Shown here piece by piece: positions 32,377 through 44,204 of a stretch of 64,000 nucleotides of DNA (position 1 is its first letter; the number at the start of each line of letters is the position of its first letter). A program made the translations under genes and the position numbers. Source of the DNA: Whalleya microplaca (taxonomy: Eukaryota > Ascomycota > Sordariomycetes > Xylariales > Xylariaceae). The stretch spans positions 724,818 to 788,817 of the forward strand of contig MU385725.1 of NCBI GenBank assembly GCA_022497155.1, given 5' to 3'. The notes below the pieces were generated by a model. The model saw only the letters and a list, made by a program, of their open reading frames with translations, did not search any database and was not told where the DNA came from.

Positions 32377-35210
32377 TCATACCTGCTGTGCCCGCTCAAT
32401 GGCTGCGCGCTTCTTCGCGGTGTCTGAGACTTCGGCAAATACATCAACAGTCGTATCTTCTGGCTCGTTATCCGGCACCTTAGTACCTTCGAGAACGGCT
32501 ACTTTGAACTCCTCGCGCTTCGGCCTGTATTGCGGTATTATTAGCAACTTAGACCGAATACACAGTATGACTGGAGACTTACAGTAGCCACTTGATGTCT
32601 ATGTATTGCAAGCTACACGTGACGACGATGACCAGTATCCACATTGCGATACAACTTTGCCAGGCGTGCTTATCTGTGGACGTATGCCAGTCAGCGTGGT
32701 GAAGAAGTCTCGTGCCTGATCGGAGAAAGGGGATCATACAGTACGGGGCTTCCACCGCCGGCCATATCAGGACCTGCGACCAGGCTGAGACGGCATAGAA
32801 GCCGGAAACAGAGATTCCAACGATGAGGGTTCGCGATTCGGGGTCCTGTGGTAGGAGATCCGAGAGCCAAGACATGATCAATGGCGAGGTACCTAAGCAG
32901 AGGTATGAGATGAAGTAACTCGCATATGCCGTGGCTATAGATGTTGTGTCTGGATGCGAGGTCCATATACTCATGGCGATGGCGGGTATTAGACCGATCA
33001 GAGCTAGTCTGGGTGTTAGATCTAAAGATTTTGGTCACTATCTATTCAATTATTGAACATACCTTGTGCAAGAATGAGATGCCATCGAGTTTGGAAGAGA
33101 TCGGACAGGATTGCCCAGATCCATACTATGGTATGACGTCAGCTATCTGGCACTCATATTCTAGAAAAGTTGTTCAGCTTACCGAAGACTACGTTGATGG
33201 AACCTCCCGCAATAGGCAGTGCGTTGACCTGAGTGGTGGTCCACGTTGGAGTTCCATCGGGATTTTTCAAGGCCTTGAGAAACAGGTTGAAGTACTGATA
33301 TCCATATGAACCCACAACCGTCGCGATGTACAGTAAGGGGATGGTATAGCCAACCCAGCTAGTGAAGGTGCGCCTACAAGTATATCGCCAGTTAGTAAAG
33401 AGGCAGCCAGATTAACTAGACCCGAATGACATGGTTGGGTTAGGGGTTATTGTACTTAACAGCCGCTAGGCTCATCTTTTTCGGTTCCGCTCTACCGTGG
33501 CGTTCGAGTCTTTCCATAGCCAGTCGCGCGTGTCCCTCCTTAAACCAAAAGGCGCGCGGGTTCGGCCGGTTGGGCAAATCAGGTAGCATGAAGAAGCCCA
33601 ACATGCCAACAACCACGGTCATAACACCGTTTATCACGAACAGCCAACGCCATCCACTAGCCAAAGGTCAGCAACCTTCACCCATAGAAAGCCTTGTACC
33701 CTATGAGACCATAGTGGCAAGCACTTAAGAGGTGTTGTAGCTGATGGAAAGATGCCTACGCAAGCCCACTTCTCTCATGAAGAGTGTTTAGAATGGCCAC
33801 CTGGAGTGCCCCTGACATCATATAGCCGAGTGCTTGACAAGAATGATAGAAGCCCATTCGTTTAGCAAGCTCCGTCGGCGTATACCAATGCACTATCGCA
33901 AACTTCGTTAGAAAGGAACTTTTGTTTTCTCGGTCCCTGGAAGAGAATCGATTAATTATAGTAAAGAAACAGGCTTCTTACTGAGTAAAGTCATCATTCC
34001 CGGCCATGCGCTGCTCTCGCAGAGACCTAAGAAGACGCGGAGGATATAGACACTACACATAATCCGAAGTTAGTAGATACCCCTTTTCAGATAATTTCAG
34101 GGATCTTGGACGAAGCCTTGAGTGTCTCGAAGTCAAGACATATCGCAAATATAAAGACAAGAATCTAAAATACGTACTCCCTTGCCGACTTGGAAATCGC
34201 AATGAGCCCAGTCATCAGACCCCATATGATCTCGAGCCCGCTTAGCCAGTAGCTTGGCCGCACGTACGTCATAATGATTTGCGACGGTATAAGCATGATA
34301 CAATAAGCCACATTGAAGTAAGTTGTAAAGCTGTTTGTAAAGGCGTGTTAGCTAAAAGTAGTTATTGCAGGCCTGAGGGCTTTCTGTAAACGAGCTACTA
34401 CTTACTAATTCAGCTCATTCCCATTGAGTTGCAGGTCCTCCTTCATACCAGACACGTAGGCATTGTTGATGTTCTGCTGATCAAGATCTAAGATTTTCTG
34501 TGAGCTATGCGTAGGTACGATACGCTAGGAAGCCTTACATTTAATGACTATATCATCGTAAAAGATTATTAGTATACTGTATACCACAGACTTATACGGA
34601 TTATGCTCTCCTACCTTGAGAAATACACCCAAATGTCATCAGGAAGATATCTAACCTCCTCACCAAGTCGCTCTCCTCCGCGCTACGCTTCTGGCTCTGC
34701 GTGAGCGCCAACTTTCCGAATCTCATCGTTGCCGACGATGCTTATCGATTCGGTGGTGTTGGGTGTCTTGCCGTTAAAGAATCCTAGGCTTAACATAAAC
34801 ATGTACTGCACATTTAAAGCAATTGGTGAGAGGACCAAAGGCGTCCTGAAATGATCCAGAAGGGAAATACTATTAAATGATAAACCAACTTGCACCTGTA
34901 ATCTGCCAAGAAACAAAGTAAGACTATATTAGATGTGGTAACTTGATATGGGGAAAGATAAGGTGATCTCCCCCACGTTATCTCTACTAGCCAAGTCTGC
35001 CTGCTAGCTTTATCATTGTCGTTCATACAACGTAGATAGGTGCTTACCGAATCCACTTCCAGATATACGGATGTTCGCTTCGGGTTCCGACGTTTTCAAA
35101 CCGGTGCTAAAGCCCGGGTGGAGCTTCTCTAGAGCTTCATCTTTTGAATGGCTGAGATTGTTCCCATCAAAGGCACTTGTGTAAAAATTTAGGTGATGGG
35201 ATATCTTCAT
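32377..35210 (-). CDS. MFS transporter, Liz1/Fen2/Dal5 (anion:cation symporter) type
   Basis: Thirteen exons: 35210-35048, 34740-34615, 34547-34539, 34487-34406, 34330-34178, 34052-33982, 33892-33760, 33656-33456, 33373-33183, 33125-33063, 33003-32740, 32673-32583 and 32524-32377. They total 1695 nt, or 564 aa, with every phase consistent. Family landmarks read through in order: [126 protein letters not shown]. This group imports small carboxylates such as pantothenate, nicotinate or allantoate with protons. Exon 3 is only 9 nt and supplies Val-Ile-Lys. Exon 1 is the least certain part: the first intron is 307 nt with an AAG acceptor. If it is wrong, translation would start at 34726 and give 505 aa, also normal for the family. 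The substrate cannot be told. Confidence 0.88.
34539..34547 (-). other. 9-nt microexon of the transporter gene
   Basis: The coding-strand sequence TCATTAAAT is preceded by an acceptor TATAG and followed by a donor GTAAGG. The upstream intron (34548-34614, 67 nt) carries the consensus branch site TACTAAT; the downstream intron (34488-34538) is 51 nt. Including these nine bases restores VIKYLDQQN, a conserved family segment; skipping it keeps the frame but deletes three residues at the edge of the first membrane helix. Confidence 0.85.
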
Positions 35211-35358
35211 CGTATGTTACCTACGACTGCGATTTATTATAAAAGCATGCCATTGCTGCTGATATGTTAGTAGGCGTTGATACGTTATTCATCTCATCTA
35301 CAGACGTTTTTTTAACTTGTATTAATACAGAACTCCTACGGCAACATTCTAGCTGCCG
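35211..35358. promoter_or_regulatory. Short divergent promoter between transporter and oxidoreductase
   Basis: Only 148 bp separate the two proposed start codons. GATA cores lie at 35261-35264 and 35279-35282, but neither is followed by a purine as preferred by AreA/NIT2 factors, so nitrogen control is only a suggestion. If the transporter starts at 34726 instead, the shared region is about 630 bp. Confidence 0.5.
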
Positions 35359-36969
35359 ATGACTCAAATGATGGCTGCTCCGACCCCTCACGGCTTGCCC
35401 GTTCCGAACCCCTGCATCTCCTTCTGGCAACAGACCACGCGCTCGTTCCCGCACCTCCACGCTAATCGAGATGCCGCTGTGCCGTCTGGTGAAGATGGAC
35501 GCGTTAAATATGCCGTAATTGGATCTGGGATATCTGGTGCCTTGACTGCATTTAAACTACTGGAGGCGGGCGCCACGCCGGAGGAAGTTGTGATCTTGGA
35601 AGCGCGTGAAGCGGCTAGCGGTGCGAGTTCCAGGAACGCGGGACACGTGAGACCTGGTATATATCCCCTATTCCTTTTGTCCCGTGAAGACCCCGTGTGA
35701 GGTGACGCCAGGCCGTAAACCCTATACATAGCGCTTGTTGAGACGGAGCCATGGAGGACGACACGCTAAGGGGGCAAGGATGAGTGATACAAAGTCTAGG
35801 TATGTGGGCTAAAGATACAGATAGATGCCTTCCGCGGCTTTGCACCCTACGCCCGACTCCACGGCGCCGAACAAGCTCTCAAGATCCTGGCGAACGAGCG
35901 CGCGGTCTTCAAAGCAGTTGACGCCTTCGTCAAACAACACAATGTGCCCTGCGATTTCGCCCCAACGACTACATTCGACGTATGTCTGACGCAGGAGTTC
36001 GCCGACTTCCTCGCGCACAGCTACGCCGAGTACCGGGACGCCGGCGGCGACGTCTCCGGCATCAAGGTCTACGCCGGCACGGAAGCGCGGGAGAAGACGG
36101 GCGTGAGGAAGGCCCTGGCTGCTTACGAGTGGGAGGCCGGCTCCAGTCACCCGGCCAAGCTGGCCCACTGGCTGTTGAGCAGCTGTGTGCAAAGGGGCGT
36201 GCGTCTGTTCACTCACTGTCCCGTAACGGGCATCTCAGAAATCCCCGCTGCCGATGGAGCGGCCACGAGGAGATGGAAACTAGTGACCCCGCGAGGCACT
36301 CTGGAAACGGAGACGGTGATCCACTGCACGAACGCTCACGTGGCTCATCTCCTGCCCCAGCTAGGTGCCTTCACGACGCCGAATAGGGCGCAGGCACATG
36401 CGCTGGTGCCCCCGGACCAACTGGCGGGTGATAAGGTGCTGAAGTCGACGATGTCGCTGCGCTACGGACTCAAGCATTTCTACAGCGTGGCGCAGAGGCC
36501 GGCGGACGGGATCGTCGTGCTTGGCTGTTCGAGGGTGAATCCCACGCTGAGTGCGGAGACCATGGAGGGCGTGGTCAGTGCGGATGATTCGAAGCCATTC
36601 GACAAGGAGATCCTAGAGGACGCCGTATCGAGGTTCTGGGATGCGACGCTTGATTCTGCCAACGGTGGCTCAAGTGGCACACCACCCCTTCGGCACGGAG
36701 AAGGGCTGTTGCATGCGTGGACGGGAATCATAGGTATGACTGCGGACTCATGCCCGTTCATCGGCCAGATACCGGGGCTAGAGGGACAATGGGTATGCGC
36801 CGGCTTCAACGGACATGGTATGGCGCGGATATTCACTTGTGCACCAGGACTAGTGAGACTTGTTCAAGGGGGGAAGTGGAGTGAGACTGGTCTACCTGAG
36901 TGTTTTGAGTTGACCGAAGAAAGACTAGAAAAGTTGAGTAAGCTGGCAGCAGAGAGTTCTGTTCTATAG
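35359..36969 (+). CDS. FAD-dependent amino acid/amine oxidoreductase (DAO family)
   Basis: Two exons, 35359-35656 and 35825-36969, with a 168-nt intron (GTATAT donor, ATAG acceptor) restore RPDAFRGF across the junction and give 480 aa. Near residue 52 begins the Rossmann FAD-binding motif YAVIGSGISGALTAFKLL, followed by a strand ending in Glu (VVILEAREAASGASSRNAGH), as expected for adenosine-ribose binding. The C-terminal FAD/substrate motifs are HAWTGIIGMTADSCPFIG and CAGFNGHGMARIF. This architecture is that of the DAO superfamily (glycine/D-amino acid oxidases, sarcosine and gamma-glutamylputrescine oxidases): oxidation of a C-N bond with FAD, passing electrons to O2. No signal peptide or peroxisomal C-terminal tripeptide (ends SSVL) is seen, so a cytosolic enzyme is likely. 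Divergent from the transporter at 32377-35210, with which it may form an uptake-and-oxidation pair. Substrate unknown. Confidence 0.9.
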
Positions 36970-37698
36970 AGCTTGAGAATATTACTTAAACCACTTCAAT
37001 ATACTAGTTGAATTTGAAAGAGGTATAAATATCATTGACAGTTTCTGGTTATACTTGTACAAACTTTCTTGTTTAGATTTTTCGCCATTACTTCTGGTAT
37101 AAAGAGTAGAAAGTAATTGAAATTGAATTTATAAGCTATATAATATTTACATAAGTGCTATGTACTGTATAGCACTCGAACTTTATGAAGATCTAGACTT
37201 GTTTCAAACTCAATGAAGCTGAGACTAAGTTGAGTAGACACCGCAACCTCAACCTTCATCAAAACATAGAATTTTATCAAACTTTAACGCGGCACATTTA
37301 TTCTAAAAGAACTTTTACTTAGATCTCGAAATCTGTAAGACATGTCTTGGCTTCTCCTTTCTATTACACCTAACAGACTCGATCCTAGGAACCTATAGTT
37401 TATCGATAAAGAGTCATACCACACTTTGGCAGCCTTGGTCAGCTTACAGTGGTCTGTGCACGTTACGCCCCTTACGCCAGGTAACGTCACAGCGCATTCC
37501 TAGGCTCTCAGCTTCCGTTTCCTTATGCAACGATCAGCTCGCTGGAATTCATCTACGAATCGACCTCGGGAGTGTCTATCATTGAACTAATTACAGCGCC
37601 GGTCGCATAGAGGCTCATCTATCCATCGTCTCTCCTACGTTACACTCATCGAACCCACCACGGCCACCACCTCCAACCCGTCACAGTCATCGTAGATA
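36970..37698. other. Intergenic region
   Basis: 3' flank of the oxidoreductase, then the promoter of the RNase T2 gene. AT-rich from 36990 to 37320 with a direct repeat of ACTTT/CTTTA motifs. No gene is seen. Confidence 0.55.
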
Positions 37699-38897
37699 AT
37701 GCCGACCTCCCTCCGCGCCGCCCTCGCCTACGCGAGCAACCTGTTCTCGCAGACGCCGCTCGCGAACCTCGGCCCCCAGCCGCCGCACCAAGCCCCCATC
37801 GGCGCCTCCCACGATGGCGGCATATACGAGCAGTCGCCGATCGCGCCGTACGAGCCCCTGACGGGCGCGCCCTCGTGTCCCGTCAACGGCCCCGTCAGCT
37901 GCCACAACAACTCCGCCGCCGACGCCTGCTGCTTCGTGCACCCCGGCGGCCGCCTGCTGCTGACGCAGTTCTGGGACGAGAAGGTGCACGTGGGCGGCAG
38001 CGAGGAGGACTGGACTGTGCACGGGCTGTGGTGAGTAGTCCAAAAACCAAACCCCAACGTCGATCTATCTGCATACATACGCGTGGACGAAGAATATGGG
38101 GGTTGGGAGAGTTGGAGAATGCACCGAGAGTGGTCCCGATAGACTGGCCGATGCTGACTTTGGCACGTCATACACAGGCCGGATCTCTGCGATGGCTCGT
38201 TTGACCAGTTCTGCGGCATGGCGCCGCGCTTCGAGAATATCACCGAGGTGCTCGAGCACTACGACCAGGGCGAGCTGGTGGAGTTCATGAACCGCTACTG
38301 GGTTGCGAACTAGTACGTTCTGTTTTTTGACGACTATTGCCACTGACTGCTGCTACTACTACTACTACTACTACTGGGGATGGGGAAAAGGAGTAAGGGG
38401 GCAAGCAAGCAGGCAAGCGAGTAGTAGGACCGAGAGCAACGCTGACCGGATCACCCTCACCATCTAGTGGCACGAACGACCACCTGTGGGCGCACGAATA
38501 CAACAAGCACGCGACGTGCATCAACACGCTGGCGCCGAGCTGCTACGGCGAGAACTACACCCCCGGGCTCGAGGTGGTCGACTACTTCACGCGGGCGTTC
38601 GGGCTCTTCAAGACGCTGGACACGTACTGGGCGCTGGCGAACGCGGGCATCGAGCCCGACTACAAGCAGATGTTCCCGCTGGCCAAGATCCAGGCCACGC
38701 TCGAGGCCTTTAGCGGCGGGCGCGTTATCCTAAAGTGCTCGGGACGGCACCATAATGTCCTCCACGAGGCCTGGTACGTCTACTTCGTCCAGGGCAGCCT
38801 GCAGAGTGGCGACTTCGTCCCCGCCAGGGACAGCTTCAAGGGCGATCAGGGCAACTGCGCCGCCACCGTCAGGTACCTGCCGAAGCGCCACAAGTAG
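37699..38897 (+). CDS. RNase T2 family ribonuclease
   Basis: Three exons, 37699-38030, 38178-38312 and 38468-38897, give 298 aa with all phases in register. Family active-site segment CAS I is WTVHGLWPDLCDG (~105), its GLW-P junction restored by splicing intron 1. CAS II is AHEYNKHATC (~163), again just after a splice junction. Both catalytic His and the Glu/Lys of CAS II are present. Two positions differ from the usual HEWxKHGTC (Trp to Tyr, Gly to Ala). Paired cysteines (SCPVNGPVSC, ACCFVHPGG, LCDGSFDQFC) fit the fungal T2 disulfide pattern. The enzyme cleaves single-stranded RNA through 2',3'-cyclic phosphates, normally secreted or vacuolar. The N-terminus (MPTSLRAALAYASNLF) is only weakly hydrophobic, so export is uncertain or the start is incomplete. 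The second intron carries an ACT microsatellite (38350-38375). Confidence 0.93.
38350..38375. repeat. (ACT)n microsatellite in an RNase T2 intron
   Basis: About eight ACT units in the second intron of the RNase T2 gene. Confidence 0.9.
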
Positions 38898-41800
38898 CGC
38901 CGACGAGAGCTGCATCTGCATACTATGTAGATGGTCGTTTCAATGTTTCGGCATGGCGCGGTTCTGGCGTTCGGGCAGGATTCTTTATTTTTTTCCCCTC
39001 GAAATTGGAGCATTTAGAGCTAGAGGATACAACTTTGGGATACAACTTGAGATAAGGGGTCGTCAAATTGGATATACCGGTCGAATTACCTAGGGCTGCG
39101 TTTACTGTTCTGTAGTGCAATTTGTCGTTTCATCATCGCACATGTCGAAGGTCTTCCTAGCAACCTGAAATGGCGGAGTTGAAGGGCGGAGTTATAGCCT
39201 CAACACGAGTGTAGCTACTGTATGTACATAGGCCCGAAATGGACGCATTGCCTTCACAATGGCAGTTGCATGCATAGTAACGGGGTCAGATGCCCTAGAT
39301 ATACACAGCGAGCTTTCCAGGAAGGGGAATTGCCATCGGTGATAGTCTCAGGATAGGCATATGTATTTAAGCTACCATGCAGGTTGGGGACGTGTAATAC
39401 TACTTTGCCAGCCACGCGCAAACTATGTCTTACCTGGTGTAGTTATCGTGGTTTGTGGTACCTATCTACACTAGATAGCATGTTGTAAGGTAGCTTTCAT
39501 CTCAGACATGCATACACAGGTACGTATAGACCTGGATCCTGCTGCTAACGAGCCAAAGGTCCCCCTTCCGATATGTATGTAGGAGATAAGTTGACAGCCT
39601 AACAAAAGAACCAAGCTTTTTTGATAAGCTATTGGAACCAGTCTCGTAGAAGAATGGTAGAGGCAGATGAGAGTGAAACTGGGGAAGAGGATGGAGTAGG
39701 GCATATCAGCGAGTCGGGCCGATACACACCCAAAAACGTCGAGGTTATCGTCGATGGGGCCCTAGCAGCCGTCGTGCCCTTGCAGTCTTTGTGGGGAGAG
39801 GGAAAGTCTGGAGAGGGAGGGAAGGAAAAAGCTGGGGGAAAGAAGCGCTCCTCTCTCTCTCTCCACACTTTACGATCAGATGCAGCCATCGTGTGGACGG
39901 AGGGGGGGATGCCATTGGCCGACGGAACATTTCGAATCGCTTAAGTCTGGCAGTTGGATATCGACTTCGATATTAGAAACACCGGCCGCTCATTGGGCGC
40001 ATAGTAGTTCTTGAAGACAGATTTGGAATGCGAGATTTCGTGCGAGTCCTTTTCGGAGTTCGGCAGTCCAGAGACACAGCGCCTTGTCTGTATCACGGCC
40101 GGGACGGGTTGCCTCGGCTGGGTACCTTAGCAGGGTCTCTCTCCCTTTGCTTGTGACTTTTTCTGTCGGTTTGTACAATGATATATTTTGTTAACGCAAG
40201 TAATAATAATAATAATAATAAGATGCTGATGTGATGATGGAGGCGCACACACACACACACACACACAGTGTTCCCCCAGTGCACTGTGCCAGGATCGGAC
40301 CATAAGCAGTTTACTGTACGTGTACGCAGTAGACGCGCCTCGATGCTACGTATCGTACGATGGCACTTGACCATGATGCCCTGTCCGACGGGGGCGACGA
40401 CGCAGTAACAGTGGTGATATTTGTGAAACCCCAGTCCGGGCCCGGGGGATGTTTCCTCGGTCAAGAGATTTCGATCATTTATTTAGAAACGAGACCCGGG
40501 GCTATGGTAGCGCATATTGAGAGGCGTGTCTCAATATACTGATGGTTCATGACCACTGATCAAGCTGTTTGGAGGCACGAAAAAGCTCCTTAACTACCAG
40601 ATTGTTTGGTGGGCTCGTTCAGAGCTGAACAGCTACCTCCTATACAATACAAGTACTGCGTGTTATAGAATATACTATAGTAGTGTTCCAAAGACCAGCT
40701 GCTGTGATGGACAGCGGCAGGCTGACAGGCTGGTTCCTGCGATCCTGATTTCGGAGAAGACTTGCCAGATTTGGTGTTTGGAGCAAGCTGGTTGGTGGTT
40801 TAAGTCGAGGTTAAAAACCGATCGCCGCTGACGCTAGGGTCTGTCAGGTGAAAGGCTGCTGCTTGTGGCTTGCTTGCTGCTGCGTCAGACGGGAAGACCG
40901 ATGTTGGCGATTCACCGTCGTGCATTAGGTTAGCTGCCCTCTCCCGCCCGCCCGTCCTGCGAGCCTGCCCGCCAATTCATTCCATCTTTGAACTTTCGAG
41001 GACCCCTATTTTCCCCTTCGACTTTCCTGTTTCAACGATACGCGGTGAACTCAATCCATGCTGCTGGTGTCAACGAGGGCGAAATGACAGGATGAACCTT
41101 GACGATGGCGGGGAAAAACGGGCTTGCATCGCAAGGGGCGTGATAGGCGTGATCTAGCAAATGTCTAGCTGCTGTTATTTGGTTAGACCACTTACACGGT
41201 AACCTAGATCCCGTACTAATAAATATGAAAAGGCGTTGATGACTCGAGTCAGTGAGGCGGATGAGGATGCTATATTATGTAGCACACGAACAGACTCAGT
41301 AGGAGAGCCGACGAGTCACGATACATCCAAAAAGCACCTGATTCTCTGCTGAGTAGATCGTAGCAGCAGAGTAGTGACAGGAGGTAGGAGGCTGCCGGTA
41401 GGTGGTATGTAGGTCGGTACTAGTAGTAGGCTTCCGGGCTCATATGATAATCCATACTATGTAGGGTGATTGATGGCGGCGCCGCGATCACGAATCGAAT
41501 GCATCGGGAGCACGATGCCTAAACGCTTATCCTGTTGAAGTATAGTCCGGTTCAATGGAACACTCGAAGAAATTTTCCTTTCTGATTTAACGTTACAGAC
41601 AGTGAACAATGGCTTTTGCTCTCCACCCAATCCCCTTCGATAGATCTTGACAGGCGGATCGACAACCTTGCAGGGTCTGCATACACAGTACATCCCTGGT
41701 CCGTCTGTACATGTACATATCCTATTCCATCCATCTGAGGCCTATTTTTATTTTTGGCTCATCATTCATCAGTCAAAGTCGAGTCGAGCACGGGTTGATT

Positions 41801-44204
41801 AACCGCGCACGCAACGATAAGAAATGCAGTCAATTAATTAGATTCGAACTGCCTGATAACGCCCATGCATGGAACAGTCATCTCCTGCTTCTAAGTTCTT
41901 ACTCGATGTGGAATGCTCGGAAATCGTTCTATCGTTCTATGCGTATGCGGACAAGAACCCCATTCATTCCAGAGGGCATGGCCGCTACCTGATTGGCGAT
42001 GTGCCACAGGGTCGCGTTTTGCGACACTGGGTTGACTGGCACATCAGAGCAATCTGGCAATCCTCCCGCAAATTGGCAGGCATTGCAGTCGATCGTCTGC
42101 CATCGATGTGCCGTCTTGATAAGTCTTGACCAATACACGCGTCTATGCGGTCCGCCTCTCCTTACTCTGTACAGAAGAGACAATCCTCGATGTCTAGGTA
42201 GTTGAATCGTACAGCCCGTGACAGATGATATGACAACGGGACGTAGGTCAATAATTATTATATTTTCGTCCAACAGTACTGGGCCCGAGAGATGTCTATT
42301 ATCGTCCTTTTACATACCATAATAGAAACTCGATAGTCTACAGGTTTCATTAGCGACTCAGCTGCACGCCTGCACGCACAACTTGCCCTGGGAGAACCTC
42401 AAACAGCGGTTTGGTCACCAGCATTAGCTTATTATTATACATACAAATTACAAGTCCAGTAGTGTCGGAGAAGGTCTTGATGAGAGTTGACAAATCACAC
42501 ACTTCCAAGAGACACCAGCGCAAGCCACTGTTCAGCCTGATTCTCATTCGAGTATGGTACTCATATATGACAGGACTTATATGATACCCAGCTGCTCTTC
42601 TGTTTGGCCACTTCAACTGCCTGAACGGAAGTGTACCTCGGTTGTAGCCCTGGTCTGTTGTCTCAAAGCGTCCCATACTCCAGCGCAATCCCTGGACATT
42701 CCCCAGGTTAAGCCCGGCTCTTACTCCCCATCCATCCTTTTCGCCCATCCCCTGTAGCCAGCCTGCCAGCCCGTGCTCTGAGGCAGTTGAGCAGTAGCGA
42801 ATGACACGTTAAACTGCTCAGCCCACTGTTAAAATTGAACTCATGCAGCGCTCTTTACCGACTACAGTGCAGAGTGGCCTCGAGTGAGCACGCATGTACG
42901 GATTGCGGCGTACGCAGACAGGCAGAGTGCTGTCATTCTTGGTGTACTACGAGTTTGTATGTATGTATGTACAGTATGTACAGTACATACCAAACATAGG
43001 CTACTACAAGTCCATACCTACATACAGTCGTATGTAAGTATGGCAAATATGTGTAGTCTATAGTCTATAGACTGAATAATGAATACTCGCTATGGTAGAT
43101 AATCAGGTGATTCTCAACATTCCTCTTCACTCTCGAATGGCAAAAGCAGCTGAGGGACGCATCATCACCACTTGTTTGATTGACTAACAGGTTTTCTAGC
43201 ACCGGACTTCTACCGCCACACAGTGTCTCTCAAGAGGCTAGTAGTTGCCAATGTCTTAATCGATGATTCAGTGCCCAGCATGCAACCAATGGAAGGCCAC
43301 GCTGCCGCGGAGGGGTTTCCTATTACGGCAATGCTTAGCCCAACTGGGGTTAGTCGATTCTGCCACCGACAGTGTACAGTCCGTACCTAATTTGTGTGTC
43401 TTGGTAGTCAGGTAGTGTGTTTGTGTTGTGTGCGCGCGCTGTTTTGCCTTGCCCAGGCAGCCAGGGCAGCCCAAGGAACATGAGGAGAATGGACAGTCTG
43501 CTCTGCCCATCTCGCACCCTATGTACCTAGGTACTATTCTGTGCAGTTTACCTATAATTGTATTGTATGTACCTAGGTATTGTATGTACTCGCAGTATGT
43601 CTGTATGTACTTTGCTGATGGACAGGGGCCCCCCCTCCGTCGTAACCTGCCCATCCAGCCCATCTAATCCCCATCTTTTCCCTCCCGTACCTTGCCTGGC
43701 CTTTCCCTTCTTCCGTCTTTCCATTTCCACCCTCTCGTGTTGTGTCGGAGTTGCTGCGAACTCAAACCACCATCTCCTTTTTTTCTTCTTCACACAGTCG
43801 TTTCTTGGATCATCGTGAAGCTCCCAGATCCCAACGGTTGCAACTCTCTGCACACGCACGCTGCATCTACACCACGTCACCGGCACCTCGCCAAATCCTA
43901 GTGCAGCTCAACCCCGGCCGTTCGAATCTCCCCGCGTTTCCAAATCAACGATATTCCTCCGCCCTGCCGCCTGCTCTCAGCGCCGGGCCGATTAACCACG
44001 CTTCCCTCCAATTGCCTCACTCCAGTCTCTCCGCAAATTCCTCCGTGCCCAAGTCCTGCTCTCCACAGAGGCCCCAATACGCTGGTCTTGGGAAATACTT
44101 GATAAGGAATCCGTGTGACGAAAGGAATCAGGAATCTGCGCATCAGACGCCACTGAGAAAAGCTAAACTTCCCGTTTTCTGACGGGAGACCTGCGCCTGT
44201 CAAC
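38898..44204. other. Large intergenic region upstream of the Zn2Cys6 gene
   Basis: About 5.3 kb without a gene I can support. Frames of 60-140 codons occur on both strands but have no domains or splicing logic. The stretch holds TAA repeats (40200-40221), CA repeats (40246-40267), ATGT/TAC repeats and imperfect palindromes near 42955-42990, and two TACCTAGGTA-type palindromes near 43525 and 43570. The last ~700 bases (43500-44204) are pyrimidine-rich and likely the regulator's promoter and leader. Confidence 0.55.
40200..40267. repeat. (TAA)n and (CA)n microsatellites
   Basis: Seven TAA units at 40200-40221 and eleven CA units at 40246-40267, separated by 24 bp in gene-free DNA. Confidence 0.9.

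Noticed and set aside
34683..34916. 77-codon minus-strand frame with a hydrophobic stretch in the first intron of the transporter
   Set aside because: Out of frame with the family landmark [11 protein letters not shown] and covers the proposed intron; no family match.
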